Positions 28,637 through 37,429 of a stretch of DNA of 64,000 nt are shown in pieces. The stretch is from NCBI RefSeq assembly GCF_030540765.1, contig NZ_JAUOEL010000007.1, positions 111,694-175,693 on the forward strand. The letters run 5' to 3'. Source of the DNA: Flavivirga jejuensis (GTDB lineage: Bacteria > Bacteroidota > Bacteroidia > Flavobacteriales > Flavobacteriaceae). Position 1 is the first letter of the stretch; every line of letters begins with the position of its first letter. The notes beneath the pieces are model-generated. The model was given only the letters and a program-made list of their open reading frames with translations. It was not told where the DNA came from and made no database searches. The position numbers and the translations under genes were made by a program.

Positions 28637-29818
28637 TTGAACACCTCTATTTTAAATACTGAAATTCAAGAATTTATAGATCTTCATTTAAATTCTGATG
28701 TTACTTCATTGCTCCTAAAAGGCTTGTCTTTTTCTTTAGTTGAAGCCAAAGATGTGATTGAACAAATTGAAGCTAAAAAACGTTGTGAAAAGAAACTACC
28801 AACTTGGTTTGATTGTAAACATATATATTACCCGAATAAGTTAAATATTGAGCAAACGTCTTCTGAAATAACAGCGAATTACAAAGCTAGTTTAATTATC
28901 GGAGCTTCTATTATAGATCTAACTGGTGGTTTTGGTATAGATTGCTATTATTTTTCAAAAGTATTTAAAACGGTTGTGCATTGCGAAATCAATAAAAACC
29001 TATCAGACATTGTAGTTCACAATTACAAACAGCTAGGAATAACTAATATTGAAAGCCAGCATATGGATGGTATTGAATATTTAGAAGCTTCTACTAAACA
29101 ATTTGACTGGGTTTATGTTGATCCTTCCAGAAGGCATGATCGTAAAGGGAAAGTATTCTTTCTAAACGATTGTTTACCGAATATACCAGAACATATTGAT
29201 TTACTTTTTAATCATTCGAAAAACATTATGATTAAAACGTCTCCGCTGCTGGATTTATCTGTTGGTATAAGCGAATTAAAGTATGTGAAAACAATTCATA
29301 TAATCGCTGTAAATAATGAAGTAAAAGAATTACTATGGGTTTTAGAAAATGATTTTGAAGGTGATATAACTATTGAAACAGTAAATATTAAAAAGGAAGT
29401 CGAGGAACATTTTAATTTCTCCATAGAAGACGAAAAAAACTTAGAATCTGAATATAAGCAACCTCTCACCTATTTATACGAACCCAATAGCGCCATTTTA
29501 AAAGCTGGTGCATTTCATTCTATGAGTCATCAATTAAACCTTTATAAGCTTCATAAACATTCGCATTTATATACGAATGATTCTTTAATTGATTTTCCAG
29601 GCAGATCTTTTAAGATTGAAAATGTTGTGCTTTACAATAAAAAGGAATTAAAAAAGCTTGGTATTTCTAAAGCGAATATTACAACTCGAAATTTCCCTGA
29701 AACGGTTGTACAAATCCGAAAAAAATTCAATATTAAAGAAGGAGGTCATCTGTACTTATTTTTTACTACTGATAGTGATAATAATAAAATGGTATTGATT
29801 ACTTCGAAAGTAGTCTAA
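28637..29818 (+). CDS. Class I SAM-dependent methyltransferase with THUMP-like domain
   Basis: The Rossmann-fold cofactor motif IIDLTGGFGIDCYYFS is followed by the acidic strand VVHCEIN and the catalytic-loop-like VYVDPSRRHDRKGK. A C-terminal THUMP-like part (about 310-390) includes VVQIRKKFNIKEGGHLYLFF. Close families act on RNA, but the target is unknown. The start is TTG at 28637-28639: the frame has no ATG until well inside the methyltransferase domain, so a non-ATG start is needed. It begins 7 bases after the AI-2E family gene and is probably in the same operon. Confidence 0.85.
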   Translation: MNTSILNTEIQEFIDLHLNSDVTSLLLKGLSFSLVEAKDVIEQIEAKKRCEKKLPTWFDCKHIYYPNKLNIEQTSSEITANYKASLIIGASIIDLTGGFGIDCYYFSKVFKTVVHCEINKNLSDIVVHNYKQLGITNIESQHMDGIEYLEASTKQFDWVYVDPSRRHDRKGKVFFLNDCLPNIPEHIDLLFNHSKNIMIKTSPLLDLSVGISELKYVKTIHIIAVNNEVKELLWVLENDFEGDITIETVNIKKEVEEHFNFSIEDEKNLESEYKQPLTYLYEPNSAILKAGAFHSMSHQLNLYKLHKHSHLYTNDSLIDFPGRSFKIENVVLYNKKELKKLGISKANITTRNFPETVVQIRKKFNIKEGGHLYLFFTTDSDNNKMVLITSKVV

Positions 29819-29854
29819 TAAAAATTCTTAAAACTTATTATTTTGTAGCTCAAT

Positions 29855-29955
29855 GTCAATGGTATTCAGAAGGCTATCGAAAACAAAATATATTTTGTTT
29901 GAAGATATTATCATTAATCTCTAAAGATTCTTCAGTCGTACCTCCTACCATTGAC
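29855..29955. repeat. Inverted-repeat element A (101 bp)
   Basis: GTCAATGGTA (29855-29864) is repeated in inverted form as TACCATTGAC (29946-29955). The interior holds a block that also occurs in the MITE-like copy at 15720-16044 and a second block (TCATTAATCTCTAAAGATTC then TTCAGTCGTACCTCCT) shared with element B beside it. It has no coding potential. Confidence 0.65.
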
Positions 29956-29987
29956 GTGTTTTGTAAATGACTAACTTTCAATTGTTT

Positions 29988-30062
29988 GTCATTCAGAGCG
30001 CAGCGAAGAATCTTTATCATTAATCTCTAAAGATTCTTCAGTCGTACCTCCTTCTGAATGAC
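29988..30062. repeat. Inverted-repeat element B (75 bp)
   Basis: GTCATTCAGA (29988-29997) and TCTGAATGAC (30053-30062) form a terminal inverted repeat around GCGAAGAATCTTTATC and the same TCATTAATCTCTAAAGATTC block as element A. The AGCGAAGAATCT core is a very common intergenic repeat in flavobacteria. A third copy of the interior lies at 11184-11262. The rest of the gap to 30404 is AT-rich with nothing else I can support. Confidence 0.65.
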
Positions 30063-30404
30063 ACCCCAATTACGTCATTTCATCCGCTAGTTAAAATTTT
30101 TAACACAGGTCTCTGAATGACACCAACCTTTTGCAAACATAGGATGTCAAACCATTTAAAATAAGCATTTTACACAAAAAAAACATCGATGGTAGCATTA
30201 TCGAAATATAAAATGTACTTTATCTTGAAGATACGATACCTGGCGAAGCTTAACAAAATGTTGTTGAAATCTTATAAATGAGAGTCTTCACTATTACTGT
30301 TTTTTAACTAAAACACTTAAAAGTTTACTTATAACTATAATGATGTTTAATAATAGTTAAATTTCAATTACTAAGACTTGAGCTTATCATTTTCAAGATA
30401 TCAT

Positions 30405-32747
30405 TTACTCAATGCATTTTAGTTTATCAATAAAAAACGTTTTATAGTCTATATCTGTAATCTCTCGGAAAGATTTTGTGCCTCTAAGTCTTATAGACTT
30501 AATGGGTGATTTTTTTAATCTTGCCATTTGTGAACTGGATAATTTACCTTTAAAACTAAAGTCTCTACAATCAACATTCCAAGAATGATAAAAAGTTATT
30601 ATTTGATTATTTTCAAGCTTAACTTTTACATGAGACCTATTGTTAGAAAGATAGCTAGCACAACCTAGATTCTCTGATAAATTAAAAAATATACTTGTGC
30701 TACGTCCTTGTCTATGCAGCTCAATAGTTAGATCTTTATGAACATTGTATGGATCTGTTCTGATACTTCTTTCTTTGCGAAATTCATCATATTGGTTAAT
30801 TAGATAACTGCAAGTATTACGATGCTTAATGCTTGCAGCTTCTTCCTCTTTTGCTAGATCTTGTGTTTCTGGTGCTCCCTTTTCGGCTTCTTTAATTTTA
30901 TTTATAGAGTCTTTTTTTATTCTTTCTATTTCTGCTGCTTGTTTTCTTACTAATGCTTCTAGTTCCTGTACTTTCCTTTCTGTTTCTTTAACTTTTGCTA
31001 TAGAATCTTGCTTCGCTCTTTCTTTTTCTAATGCTTGTTTTCTTGCGAGTGCTTGCTGTTCCTGTATTTTCTTTTCTGTTTCTTTAACTCTAGCTATAGA
31101 ATCCTGCTTCGCTCTTTCTATTTCTGCTGCTTGTTTTCTTGCTAGCGCTTCTAGTTCTTGCACTTTCTTTTCTGCTTCTTTAACTTTAGCTATAGAATCC
31201 TGCTTCGCTCTTTCTTTTTCTGCTGCTAGTTTTCTTGCTAGCTCTTGTTGTTCCTGTATTTTCTTTTCTGCTGCTTTAACTTTAGCTATAGAATCCTGCT
31301 TTATTCTTTCTTTTTCTAATGCTTGTTTTCTTGCTAGTGCTTGTTGTTCCTGTATTTTCTTTTCTGCTTCTTTAACTTTAGCTATAGAATCCTGCTTCGC
31401 TCTTTCTTTTTCTGCTGCTAGTTTTCTTGCTAGCTCTTGTTGTTCCTGTATTTTCTTTTCTGCTGCTTTAACTTTAGCTATAGAATCCTGCTTTATTCTT
31501 TCTTTTTCTAATGCTTGTTTTCTTGCTAGTGCTTGTTGTTCCTGTATTTTCTTTTCTGCTTCTTTAACTTTAGCTATAGAATCTTGCTTCGCTCTTTCTT
31601 TTTCTAATGCTTGTTTTCTTGCTAGTGCTTGTTCTTCTTGTATTTTCTTTTCTGCTTCTTTAACTTTAGCTATAGAATCCTGCTTCGCTCTTTCTTTTTC
31701 TAATGCTTGTTTTCTTGCTAGCGCTTGTTGTTCCTGTACTTTCTTTTCTGCTGCTTTAACTTTAGCTATAGAATCTTGTTTGGCTCTTTCTTTTTCTAAT
31801 GCTAGTTTTCGTGCTAGTGCTCGCTGTTCCTGTACTTTCCTTTCAGCTTCTTTAACTTTAGCTATAGAATCCTGCTTGGCTCTTTCTTTTTCTGCTGCTC
31901 GTTTTCGAGCTAGTGCTTGCTGTTCCTGTATTTTCTTTTCTGCTTCTTTAACTTTAGCTATAGAATCTTGCTTGGCTCTTTCTTTTTCTAATGCTAGTTT
32001 TCGTGCTAACGCTTGCTGTTCTTGTATTTTCTTTTCTGCTTCTTTAACTTTAGCTATAGAATCTTGTTTGGCTTTTTCTTTTTCTAATGCTAGTTTTCGT
32101 GCTAACGCTTGTTGTTCCTGTATTTTCTTTTCGGCTGCTTTAACTTTAGCTATAGAGTCCTGCTTTATCCTTTCTTTTTCTAATGCTAGTTTTCTTGCTA
32201 GCGCTTGCTGTTCCTGTATTTTCCTTTCAGCTTCTTTAACTTTAGCTATAGAATCTTGCTTTATCCTTTCTTTTTCTAATGCTAGTTTTCTTGCTAACGC
32301 TTGCTGTTCTTGTGCTCTCTTTTCTATTTCTTTAACTCTTGCGATGGAATCTTGTCTTCTTCTTTCTATGCTTTCCTCACTATTCCATTCCTTTTCCCTG
32401 ATTATCTCTTCTATCTTTTTTCTTCTATTTTCTCTTTCTTCAATGGCCTTAATTCTTTCTTTTTCTTCATTTGCAAAATACAAATCCATCATTTCCTCAT
32501 TAACATCTAAAAAATCAGAATTCACATAACCTACCCATTCTTTATATTTTATTTTATAGATATCCTTTCCTAAATAATCCGTAACAAGACACTTTTCGTT
32601 CTCTTTAAATTCGGTTAGAGGCTGAGAATTTTCATTAAAACTTTTATATAAACTACCATCTTCAAGAAATTTTGTTGGAATAGATACTTCTTGTGAAAAA
32701 ATATTATTTGAGAGAATAAGGCAAATAAATAAAATATATATTTTCAT
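30405..32747 (-). CDS. Exported protein with SH3-like N-terminus and sixteen 32-residue charged helical repeats
   Basis: The start is ATG 32745-32747, which gives a normal signal peptide (MKIYILFICLILSNNIFSQ); an upstream in-frame ATG at 32795 would bury it. After a small SH3-like segment (CLVTDYLGKDIYKIKYKEWV) the protein becomes a long, highly charged alpha-helix. It has sixteen copies of a 32-residue unit of the form QDSIAKVKEAEKKIQEQQ plus ALARKLALEKERAK. A globular C-terminal part of about 130 residues (from CSYLINQYDEFRKERSIRTD) contains several Cys. The length of 32 fits neither the 7- nor the 11-residue coiled-coil period, and the alternating K/E pattern suggests a rigid single helix or bundle acting as a spacer. 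It stands alone. I do not recognise its family; a periplasmic or cell-envelope structural role is inference. Confidence 0.8.
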   Translation of the reverse strand: MKIYILFICLILSNNIFSQEVSIPTKFLEDGSLYKSFNENSQPLTEFKENEKCLVTDYLGKDIYKIKYKEWVGYVNSDFLDVNEEMMDLYFANEEKERIKAIEERENRRKKIEEIIREKEWNSEESIERRRQDSIARVKEIEKRAQEQQALARKLALEKERIKQDSIAKVKEAERKIQEQQALARKLALEKERIKQDSIAKVKAAEKKIQEQQALARKLALEKEKAKQDSIAKVKEAEKKIQEQQALARKLALEKERAKQDSIAKVKEAEKKIQEQQALARKRAAEKERAKQDSIAKVKEAERKVQEQRALARKLALEKERAKQDSIAKVKAAEKKVQEQQALARKQALEKERAKQDSIAKVKEAEKKIQEEQALARKQALEKERAKQDSIAKVKEAEKKIQEQQALARKQALEKERIKQDSIAKVKAAEKKIQEQQELARKLAAEKERAKQDSIAKVKEAEKKIQEQQALARKQALEKERIKQDSIAKVKAAEKKIQEQQELARKLAAEKERAKQDSIAKVKEAEKKVQELEALARKQAAEIERAKQDSIARVKETEKKIQEQQALARKQALEKERAKQDSIAKVKETERKVQELEALVRKQAAEIERIKKDSINKIKEAEKGAPETQDLAKEEEAASIKHRNTCSYLINQYDEFRKERSIRTDPYNVHKDLTIELHRQGRSTSIFFNLSENLGCASYLSNNRSHVKVKLENNQIITFYHSWNVDCRDFSFKGKLSSSQMARLKKSPIKSIRLRGTKSFREITDIDYKTFFIDKLKCIE
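30880..32355 (-). repeat. 96-bp tandem repeat coding for the 32-residue helical unit
   Basis: About sixteen in-frame copies of 96 bp lie within the gene. Adjacent copies are highly similar at DNA level: the GAATCC/GAATCT landmark recurs every 96 bases, for example at 31195 and 31291. Copies 9-10 and 11-12 form a duplicated pair of two units, which points to recent unequal recombination. Confidence 0.9.
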
Positions 32748-32851
32748 ATTATTTAATTGTAGCACGCACAAATATAATAACCTATTGTATAACATAGCAA
32801 AAGAAACGAAATCAAATTGATCTTAATGAAAACTTAAGAACTCCTTAAAGC

Positions 32852-32888
32852 AAAAAAATCTTGATTCGCTTCTGCGTTTTCAAGATTT
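32852..32888 (-). terminator. Rho-independent terminator downstream of ffs
   Basis: On the minus strand a 9-bp stem (AAATCTTGA and TCAAGATTT, 32888-32880 and 32864-32856) is followed by a run of T on RNA reading toward 32852. It lies 20 bases beyond the SRP RNA end. Confidence 0.75.
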
Positions 32889-32908
32889 AAGTTTATTGTA
32901 CAAAAAAA

Positions 32909-33002
32909 GGCAAGCTACCTACATCACACCGCTACGACCATTTACCTTTGCTTCGTTCCCGACCTGGAGGATTCAACAGGAGCTGGTTGTGTAGGACTTG
33001 CC
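32909..33002 (-). ncRNA. ffs: Signal recognition particle RNA (small bacterial type)
   Basis: On the minus strand the RNA opens GGCAAGTCCTACACAACC and closes GATGTAGGTAGCTTGCC, whose ends pair (GGCAAG with CTTGCC, CCTAC with GTAGG) to give the long SRP hairpin. The apical part contains CAGGTCGGGAACGAAGCA, the conserved Ffh-binding domain IV motif (compare GGTCCGGAAGGAAGCA in E. coli 4.5S RNA). The length is about 94 bases. T-rich sequence follows immediately, then a hairpin terminator. The RNA binds Ffh and directs membrane proteins to the translocon. The exact 5' end is inferred from the promoter. Confidence 0.94.
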
Positions 33003-33006
33003 AGCG

Positions 33007-33036
33007 CAAAGATACAATCTTTTAAAAGTTACGCAA
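33007..33036 (-). promoter_or_regulatory. Promoter of ffs
   Basis: On the minus strand TTG (33036-33034), a 19-base spacer and TATCTTTG (33014-33007) match the Bacteroidota primary sigma consensus TTG-N19-TAnnTTTG exactly. The predicted start is a few bases downstream, at or next to the first base of the SRP RNA (33002). Confidence 0.9.
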
Positions 33037-33090
33037 TGATTTTTTAAACTGATTTTAAATAAATATCTTGCTTCAAATTAAAAACTGAAA

Positions 33091-34125
33091 ATGAAAACAT
33101 TCAAATATCTCTTAATCATATTTTTAGGTGGATTAATTAGTTCTTGTGGCTCTAATTCTGGGAAGCATAAAAGTGCTTTTTCTATTAAAACGAATGCTAA
33201 TAAAGGTGATATTTCTAATAACGTGTCTTTATTATTAACTTTAGAAGACAAAAAAAAACGTATTATAGACTCTATCTCTTACACATTAGATGGTATTAAG
33301 GTTAGTGAAAACACCCCATTAAAAGATTTTAAATTAGGAAAACAGACTATTGAAGCTGTTGTGTACTTTGATAATGAAAAAGAAATAGTTAACACAACCG
33401 TTACCATATTAAATAACGAACCTCCAAAAGTTTATGCTTATAAAATTATAAATGAATACCCACACGATATTACGTCATATACGCAAGGGATTGAGTTTTT
33501 TAATGATACGCTTTATGAGAGTATTGGACAATATAAAAAATCTAAACTTAGAAAATCTGATTATAAAACAGGTAAAATCATCAAAAATATTGACTTAGCT
33601 GATGAATATTTTGGAGAAGGTCTTACTATTTTGAATGACAAAATATATCAATTAACCTGGAGAGAAGGAACTGGTTTTGTCTATGATGTGAATTCGTTCG
33701 ATAAAATAAGTAGTTTTAAATACGGAAATAGTAAAGAAGGCTGGGGATTATGTAACAACGCAAATACTATTTATAAAAGTGATGGTACAGAGAAAATATG
33801 GCTTTTAAACCAAAAAACGTTAGTTGAAGAATCGTTTATTCAAGTGTACACCAATAAAGGGAAAATTATAGGCATTAATGAAATGGAATGGATCGATGGA
33901 AACATATATGCCAATCGTTATCAAAAAGACGGTGTTGCTATTATTAACCCTAAAAATGGAGCTGTTACTGGTGTTATTGATTTTTCGCCTCTAAAAAAGC
34001 TTGTAACACAACATGAGGAATTAGACGTCCTTAACGGTATTGCTTATAATTCAAAAACCAATACTATTTTTGTAACTGGTAAACATTGGGATAAATTGTT
34101 TGAGGTAGAAGTTATTGAAAAGTAA
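33091..34125 (+). CDS. Glutaminyl-peptide cyclotransferase lipoprotein
   Basis: Lipoprotein signal with Cys19 (LISSC). Residues from about 110 form the five-bladed beta-propeller of the plant/bacterial type I glutaminyl cyclases: INEYPHDITSYTQGIEFFND, LYESIGQYKKSKLRK, YQLTWREGTGFVYD, and the C-terminal NGIAYNSKTNTIFVTGKHWD. The enzyme converts N-terminal Gln of peptides to pyroglutamate. Residues 25-105 form an extra N-terminal domain not part of the propeller. In Bacteroidota many signal peptidase products begin with Gln, so a cell-envelope cyclase would cap them; several exported proteins in this window have Gln at that place. It stands alone between ffs (divergent) and the hut operon (convergent). 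Confidence 0.92.
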   Translation: MKTFKYLLIIFLGGLISSCGSNSGKHKSAFSIKTNANKGDISNNVSLLLTLEDKKKRIIDSISYTLDGIKVSENTPLKDFKLGKQTIEAVVYFDNEKEIVNTTVTILNNEPPKVYAYKIINEYPHDITSYTQGIEFFNDTLYESIGQYKKSKLRKSDYKTGKIIKNIDLADEYFGEGLTILNDKIYQLTWREGTGFVYDVNSFDKISSFKYGNSKEGWGLCNNANTIYKSDGTEKIWLLNQKTLVEESFIQVYTNKGKIIGINEMEWIDGNIYANRYQKDGVAIINPKNGAVTGVIDFSPLKKLVTQHEELDVLNGIAYNSKTNTIFVTGKHWDKLFEVEVIEK

Positions 34126-34184
34126 GTTTAGTATAGGTTTTTAAAGGGATTCCTTCCTTCACAGGAATGGTAAATGTATCACTT

Positions 34185-35426
34185 TTAAACACCGATTTCT
34201 TTTCCTTTTAAATAAACTTTTTCAATTTGATTGGTTCCAAATGAATATGGCATAAATCCATAAGAATTAATTTGTTTCGTAAGAATTAAATTAGCTTGTT
34301 TTCCTTTGGTTATCGAGCCTAGCTCTTCTTCTACTCCCATGGCATATGCGCCATTTAAAGTGGCTGCATTAATAGCTTCTTCTGGCGTCATTTTCATTTT
34401 AATACAGGCGGTTGACACTACAAAATTCATATTTCCAGATGGTGTTGAACCTGGATTATAATCGGTTGCTAATGCTAATGGTAACCCTGCTTCAATCATT
34501 TTACGAGCTGGAGTATACGGTATGCTTAAAAAATAAGAGCAACTGGGCAAAGCCACAGGCATTGTTTTTGTGTTTTTTAAAGCTTCAATATCTTCGTCCC
34601 GCATGATTTCTAAATGGTCTACAGATAAAGCCTGACACTTTACGCCCGCTTGTACGCCTCCTATAGCCGTAAATTGATTTACATGAATTTTTGGAATCAA
34701 TCCATATTTTTTTCCTGCTTCCAGAATGAACTCGGTATCGGCAACAGAAAAGTAACCAGTCTCACAAAAAATATCGATGTACTCCGCTAAATGTTCCTCA
34801 GCAATTTTTGGAAGTGCTTCTTCTGTTAACAGTTTTAAATACGTTTCTTTATTCTCTTTATATTCTAAAGGTACAGCATGTGCTCCCAAAAAAGTGGCTT
34901 TAATGGCTATAGAATAGGTTTCTTTTAAACGTTTTATAACGCGTAACATTTTTAATTCGGCATCTACTGTTAAACCATACCCCGATTTAATTTCAATAGC
35001 GCCTGTTCCTAATTGAATAACCTCTTCTAAACGCACTTTGCTTTCCTGATATAGCGTTTCTTCTGATGTTTCTTGTAATTTTTTAGCTGAATTTAAAATG
35101 CCGCCACCGTTATTTGCAATAGCTTCATAAGACCATCCATTAATCCGATCTACAAATTCATTTTCACGATTTCCAGCATAGACAATATGCGTATGAGAAT
35201 CGCACCAAGATGGTAAAATCATTCTTCCAGTAGCGTCAATGACTTCTGAAACATTTATTTTAGGACAGTTTTCCATACTTCCAAAATCAGAAATCAATCC
35301 GTTTTCTACGATTAAAAAAGCATTTTTAATCGTAGGCAATTCATTCATTGCTTTTCCAGAGACAAATGCTATGGGTTCTGTACGTACCTGAATTAATTCT
35401 TTAATATTTTTAAATAAAGTTATCAT
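34185..35426 (-). CDS. hutI: Imidazolonepropionase
   Basis: Amidohydrolase that opens 4-imidazolone-5-propanoate to N-formimino-L-glutamate, the third step of histidine breakdown. The metal-binding HxH is in CDSHTHIVYAGNREN, ATFLGAHAVP and IHVNQFTAIGG supply further ligands, and LALATDYNPGSTPSGNM carries the catalytic Asp. The length of 413 residues is standard. Its ATG directly follows the hutU stop codon with no base between, so translation is probably coupled. It is the last gene of the hutH-hutU-hutI operon. An enzyme for formiminoglutamate (HutG or a formiminotransferase) is not in the window. Confidence 0.97.
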   Translation of the reverse strand: MITLFKNIKELIQVRTEPIAFVSGKAMNELPTIKNAFLIVENGLISDFGSMENCPKINVSEVIDATGRMILPSWCDSHTHIVYAGNRENEFVDRINGWSYEAIANNGGGILNSAKKLQETSEETLYQESKVRLEEVIQLGTGAIEIKSGYGLTVDAELKMLRVIKRLKETYSIAIKATFLGAHAVPLEYKENKETYLKLLTEEALPKIAEEHLAEYIDIFCETGYFSVADTEFILEAGKKYGLIPKIHVNQFTAIGGVQAGVKCQALSVDHLEIMRDEDIEALKNTKTMPVALPSCSYFLSIPYTPARKMIEAGLPLALATDYNPGSTPSGNMNFVVSTACIKMKMTPEEAINAATLNGAYAMGVEEELGSITKGKQANLILTKQINSYGFMPYSFGTNQIEKVYLKGKEIGV

Positions 35427-37424
35427 TTAGAATAGGTTATTTAAGATATTGTTTTCTACCAAGTTAGGAAGCGTTACTTTTAAATTTGGTGTGCGTTCCA
35501 TTTCTCGTTTTATTGCAAAGATAGCTTCTTTATTTCGAGCCCAACTCCTACGTGCAATACCATTGTTTACATCATAGAATAACATGCTTTTTAAACGTTT
35601 TTCGGCTTCTTTAGTGCCATCTAATAACATGCCAAAACCGCCATTCATGACTTCTCCCCAACCTACTCCACCACCGTTGTGAATAGATACCCATGTAGCA
35701 CCTCTAAAGCTATCGCCTATAACATTATGAATTGCCATATCTGCTGTAAATTTACTGCCATCATAAATATTAGATGTTTCTCTAAAAGGAGAATCTGTCC
35801 CACTTACATCATGATGATCTCTGCCTAAAACCACAGGGCCAATTTTTCCAGCTGCAATCGCATTATTAAATGCTTCAGCTATTTTGGAACGCCCTTCGGC
35901 ATCGGCATACAATATACGTGCTTGAGATCCTACCACCATATGATGCTTTTTGGCATTTTTAATCCAAGTAATATTGTCTTGCATTTGCAACTTAATTTCT
36001 TCTGGTGCGTTTTCCATAATGTCTTGTAAAACTGTTGCAGCTATGGCATCTGTTTTATCTAGATCTTCAGGATTTCCCGAGGTACAAACCCAACGAAATG
36101 GTCCAAAACCATAATCGAAACACATGGGGCCTAAAATATCTTGCACATAGGATGGATATTTAAAATCAATCCCATTTTCTGCCATCACATCGGCTCCTGC
36201 TCTAGACGATTCTAATAGAAAAGCATTACCATAGTCAAAAAAGTAAGTCCCTTTTTTTGTGTGGTTATTAATAGCTAATGCATGTCTACGCAATGTGGCT
36301 TGTACTTTTTCTTTAAATACTTCTGGTGCTTCGCGAATTAATCGATTGGATTCTTCATATGAAATATCTGCAGGATAATACCCTCCTGTCCAGGGAATGT
36401 GTAATGATGTTTGATCTGAACCTACATGAATAAACATATCTGCTTCATAGAATCGCTCCCATACATCAACCACATTGCCTATAAATGCTATTGAAACTAC
36501 TTCTTTATTTGCTTGTGCTTCTTTAACTCTAATAATCAAATCATTAATATCATCAATCAAAACATCTACCCAGCCCTGCTCATAACGTTTTGTGGCAGCT
36601 TTTGGGTTCACTTCTGCACAAATAGTAATACAACCAGCAATATTGCCCGCTTTTGGTTGTGCTCCACTCATACCGCCTAATCCAGCAGTTAAAAATATTT
36701 TTCCTTTTGAAGTCTCGCCTTTTGGTAAAATTTTACGAAAGGCATTCATAACAGTAATGGTTGTACCATGAACAATCCCTTGTGGACCAATATACATAAA
36801 AGAACCTGCCGTCATTTGTCCGTACTGCGTAACGCCTAAAGCATTAAATTTTTCCCAATCATCTGGCTGTGAATAATTGGGTATCATCATACCATTAGTA
36901 ACCACCACTCTTGGAGCATGTTTAGAAGATGGAAATAATCCCATGGGATGACCAGAATAGATATGCAATGTTTGTGCATCTGTCATAATGGCTAAATAAT
37001 GCATCACTAAAAGATACTGTGCCCAATTTTGAAATACAGCACCATTGCCACCATAGGTTATTAACTCTTCTGGATGTTGTGCAACGGCTGGATCCAGATT
37101 ATTTTGAATCATTAACATGATAGCTGCTGCTTGTGATGATTTAGCAGGATAATCGGAAATTGATCTTGCATAGATTTTATAGTCTGGTTTGAATCTATAC
37201 ATGTAAATTCTACCATACGCTTTCAATTCTTCTGCAAATTCGATAGCAAGTTCTTGATGCCAATCTTTCGGGAAATAGCGCAATGCATTTTTAATAGCTA
37301 ATTGCTTTTCATTTATCGATAAACTATCCTTTCGTTTTGGAGCTCTATTTACATTTAACGGGTATGCCTTTATAGCTGGTAAAACATCAGGGATTCCTTG
37401 TAGTATTTGATCTTGAAATGTCAT
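35427..37424 (-). CDS. hutU: Urocanate hydratase
   Basis: NAD+-dependent hydration of urocanate to imidazolone propionate, the second step of histidine catabolism. Diagnostic segments include YGGNGAVFQNWAQYLLVMHY, FLTAGLGGMSGAQPKAG, and the active-site Cys in FGPFRWVCTSGNPEDL. GATWVSIHNGGGVGWGEVMN lies near the C-terminus. At 665 residues it belongs to the longer urocanase form seen in Bacteroidota and animals rather than the roughly 555-residue proteobacterial form. It begins 5 bases after hutH and abuts hutI. Confidence 0.98.
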   Translation of the reverse strand: MTFQDQILQGIPDVLPAIKAYPLNVNRAPKRKDSLSINEKQLAIKNALRYFPKDWHQELAIEFAEELKAYGRIYMYRFKPDYKIYARSISDYPAKSSQAAAIMLMIQNNLDPAVAQHPEELITYGGNGAVFQNWAQYLLVMHYLAIMTDAQTLHIYSGHPMGLFPSSKHAPRVVVTNGMMIPNYSQPDDWEKFNALGVTQYGQMTAGSFMYIGPQGIVHGTTITVMNAFRKILPKGETSKGKIFLTAGLGGMSGAQPKAGNIAGCITICAEVNPKAATKRYEQGWVDVLIDDINDLIIRVKEAQANKEVVSIAFIGNVVDVWERFYEADMFIHVGSDQTSLHIPWTGGYYPADISYEESNRLIREAPEVFKEKVQATLRRHALAINNHTKKGTYFFDYGNAFLLESSRAGADVMAENGIDFKYPSYVQDILGPMCFDYGFGPFRWVCTSGNPEDLDKTDAIAATVLQDIMENAPEEIKLQMQDNITWIKNAKKHHMVVGSQARILYADAEGRSKIAEAFNNAIAAGKIGPVVLGRDHHDVSGTDSPFRETSNIYDGSKFTADMAIHNVIGDSFRGATWVSIHNGGGVGWGEVMNGGFGMLLDGTKEAEKRLKSMLFYDVNNGIARRSWARNKEAIFAIKREMERTPNLKVTLPNLVENNILNNLF

Positions 37425-37429
37425 CTTTT

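Noticed and set aside
30829..32529. A 566-codon open frame antisense to the 32-residue repeat protein
   Set aside because: It arises because the 96-bp repeat keeps the opposite strand free of stops. The product is a monotonous Ser/Ala/Cys-rich repeat with no signal or domain, while the minus-strand frame has a signal peptide and domains.
34149..34168. Bidirectional terminator between the glutaminyl cyclase and hutI genes
   Set aside because: Only a 6-bp stem (ATTCCT with AGGAAT) without a T-run is present; too weak to call.
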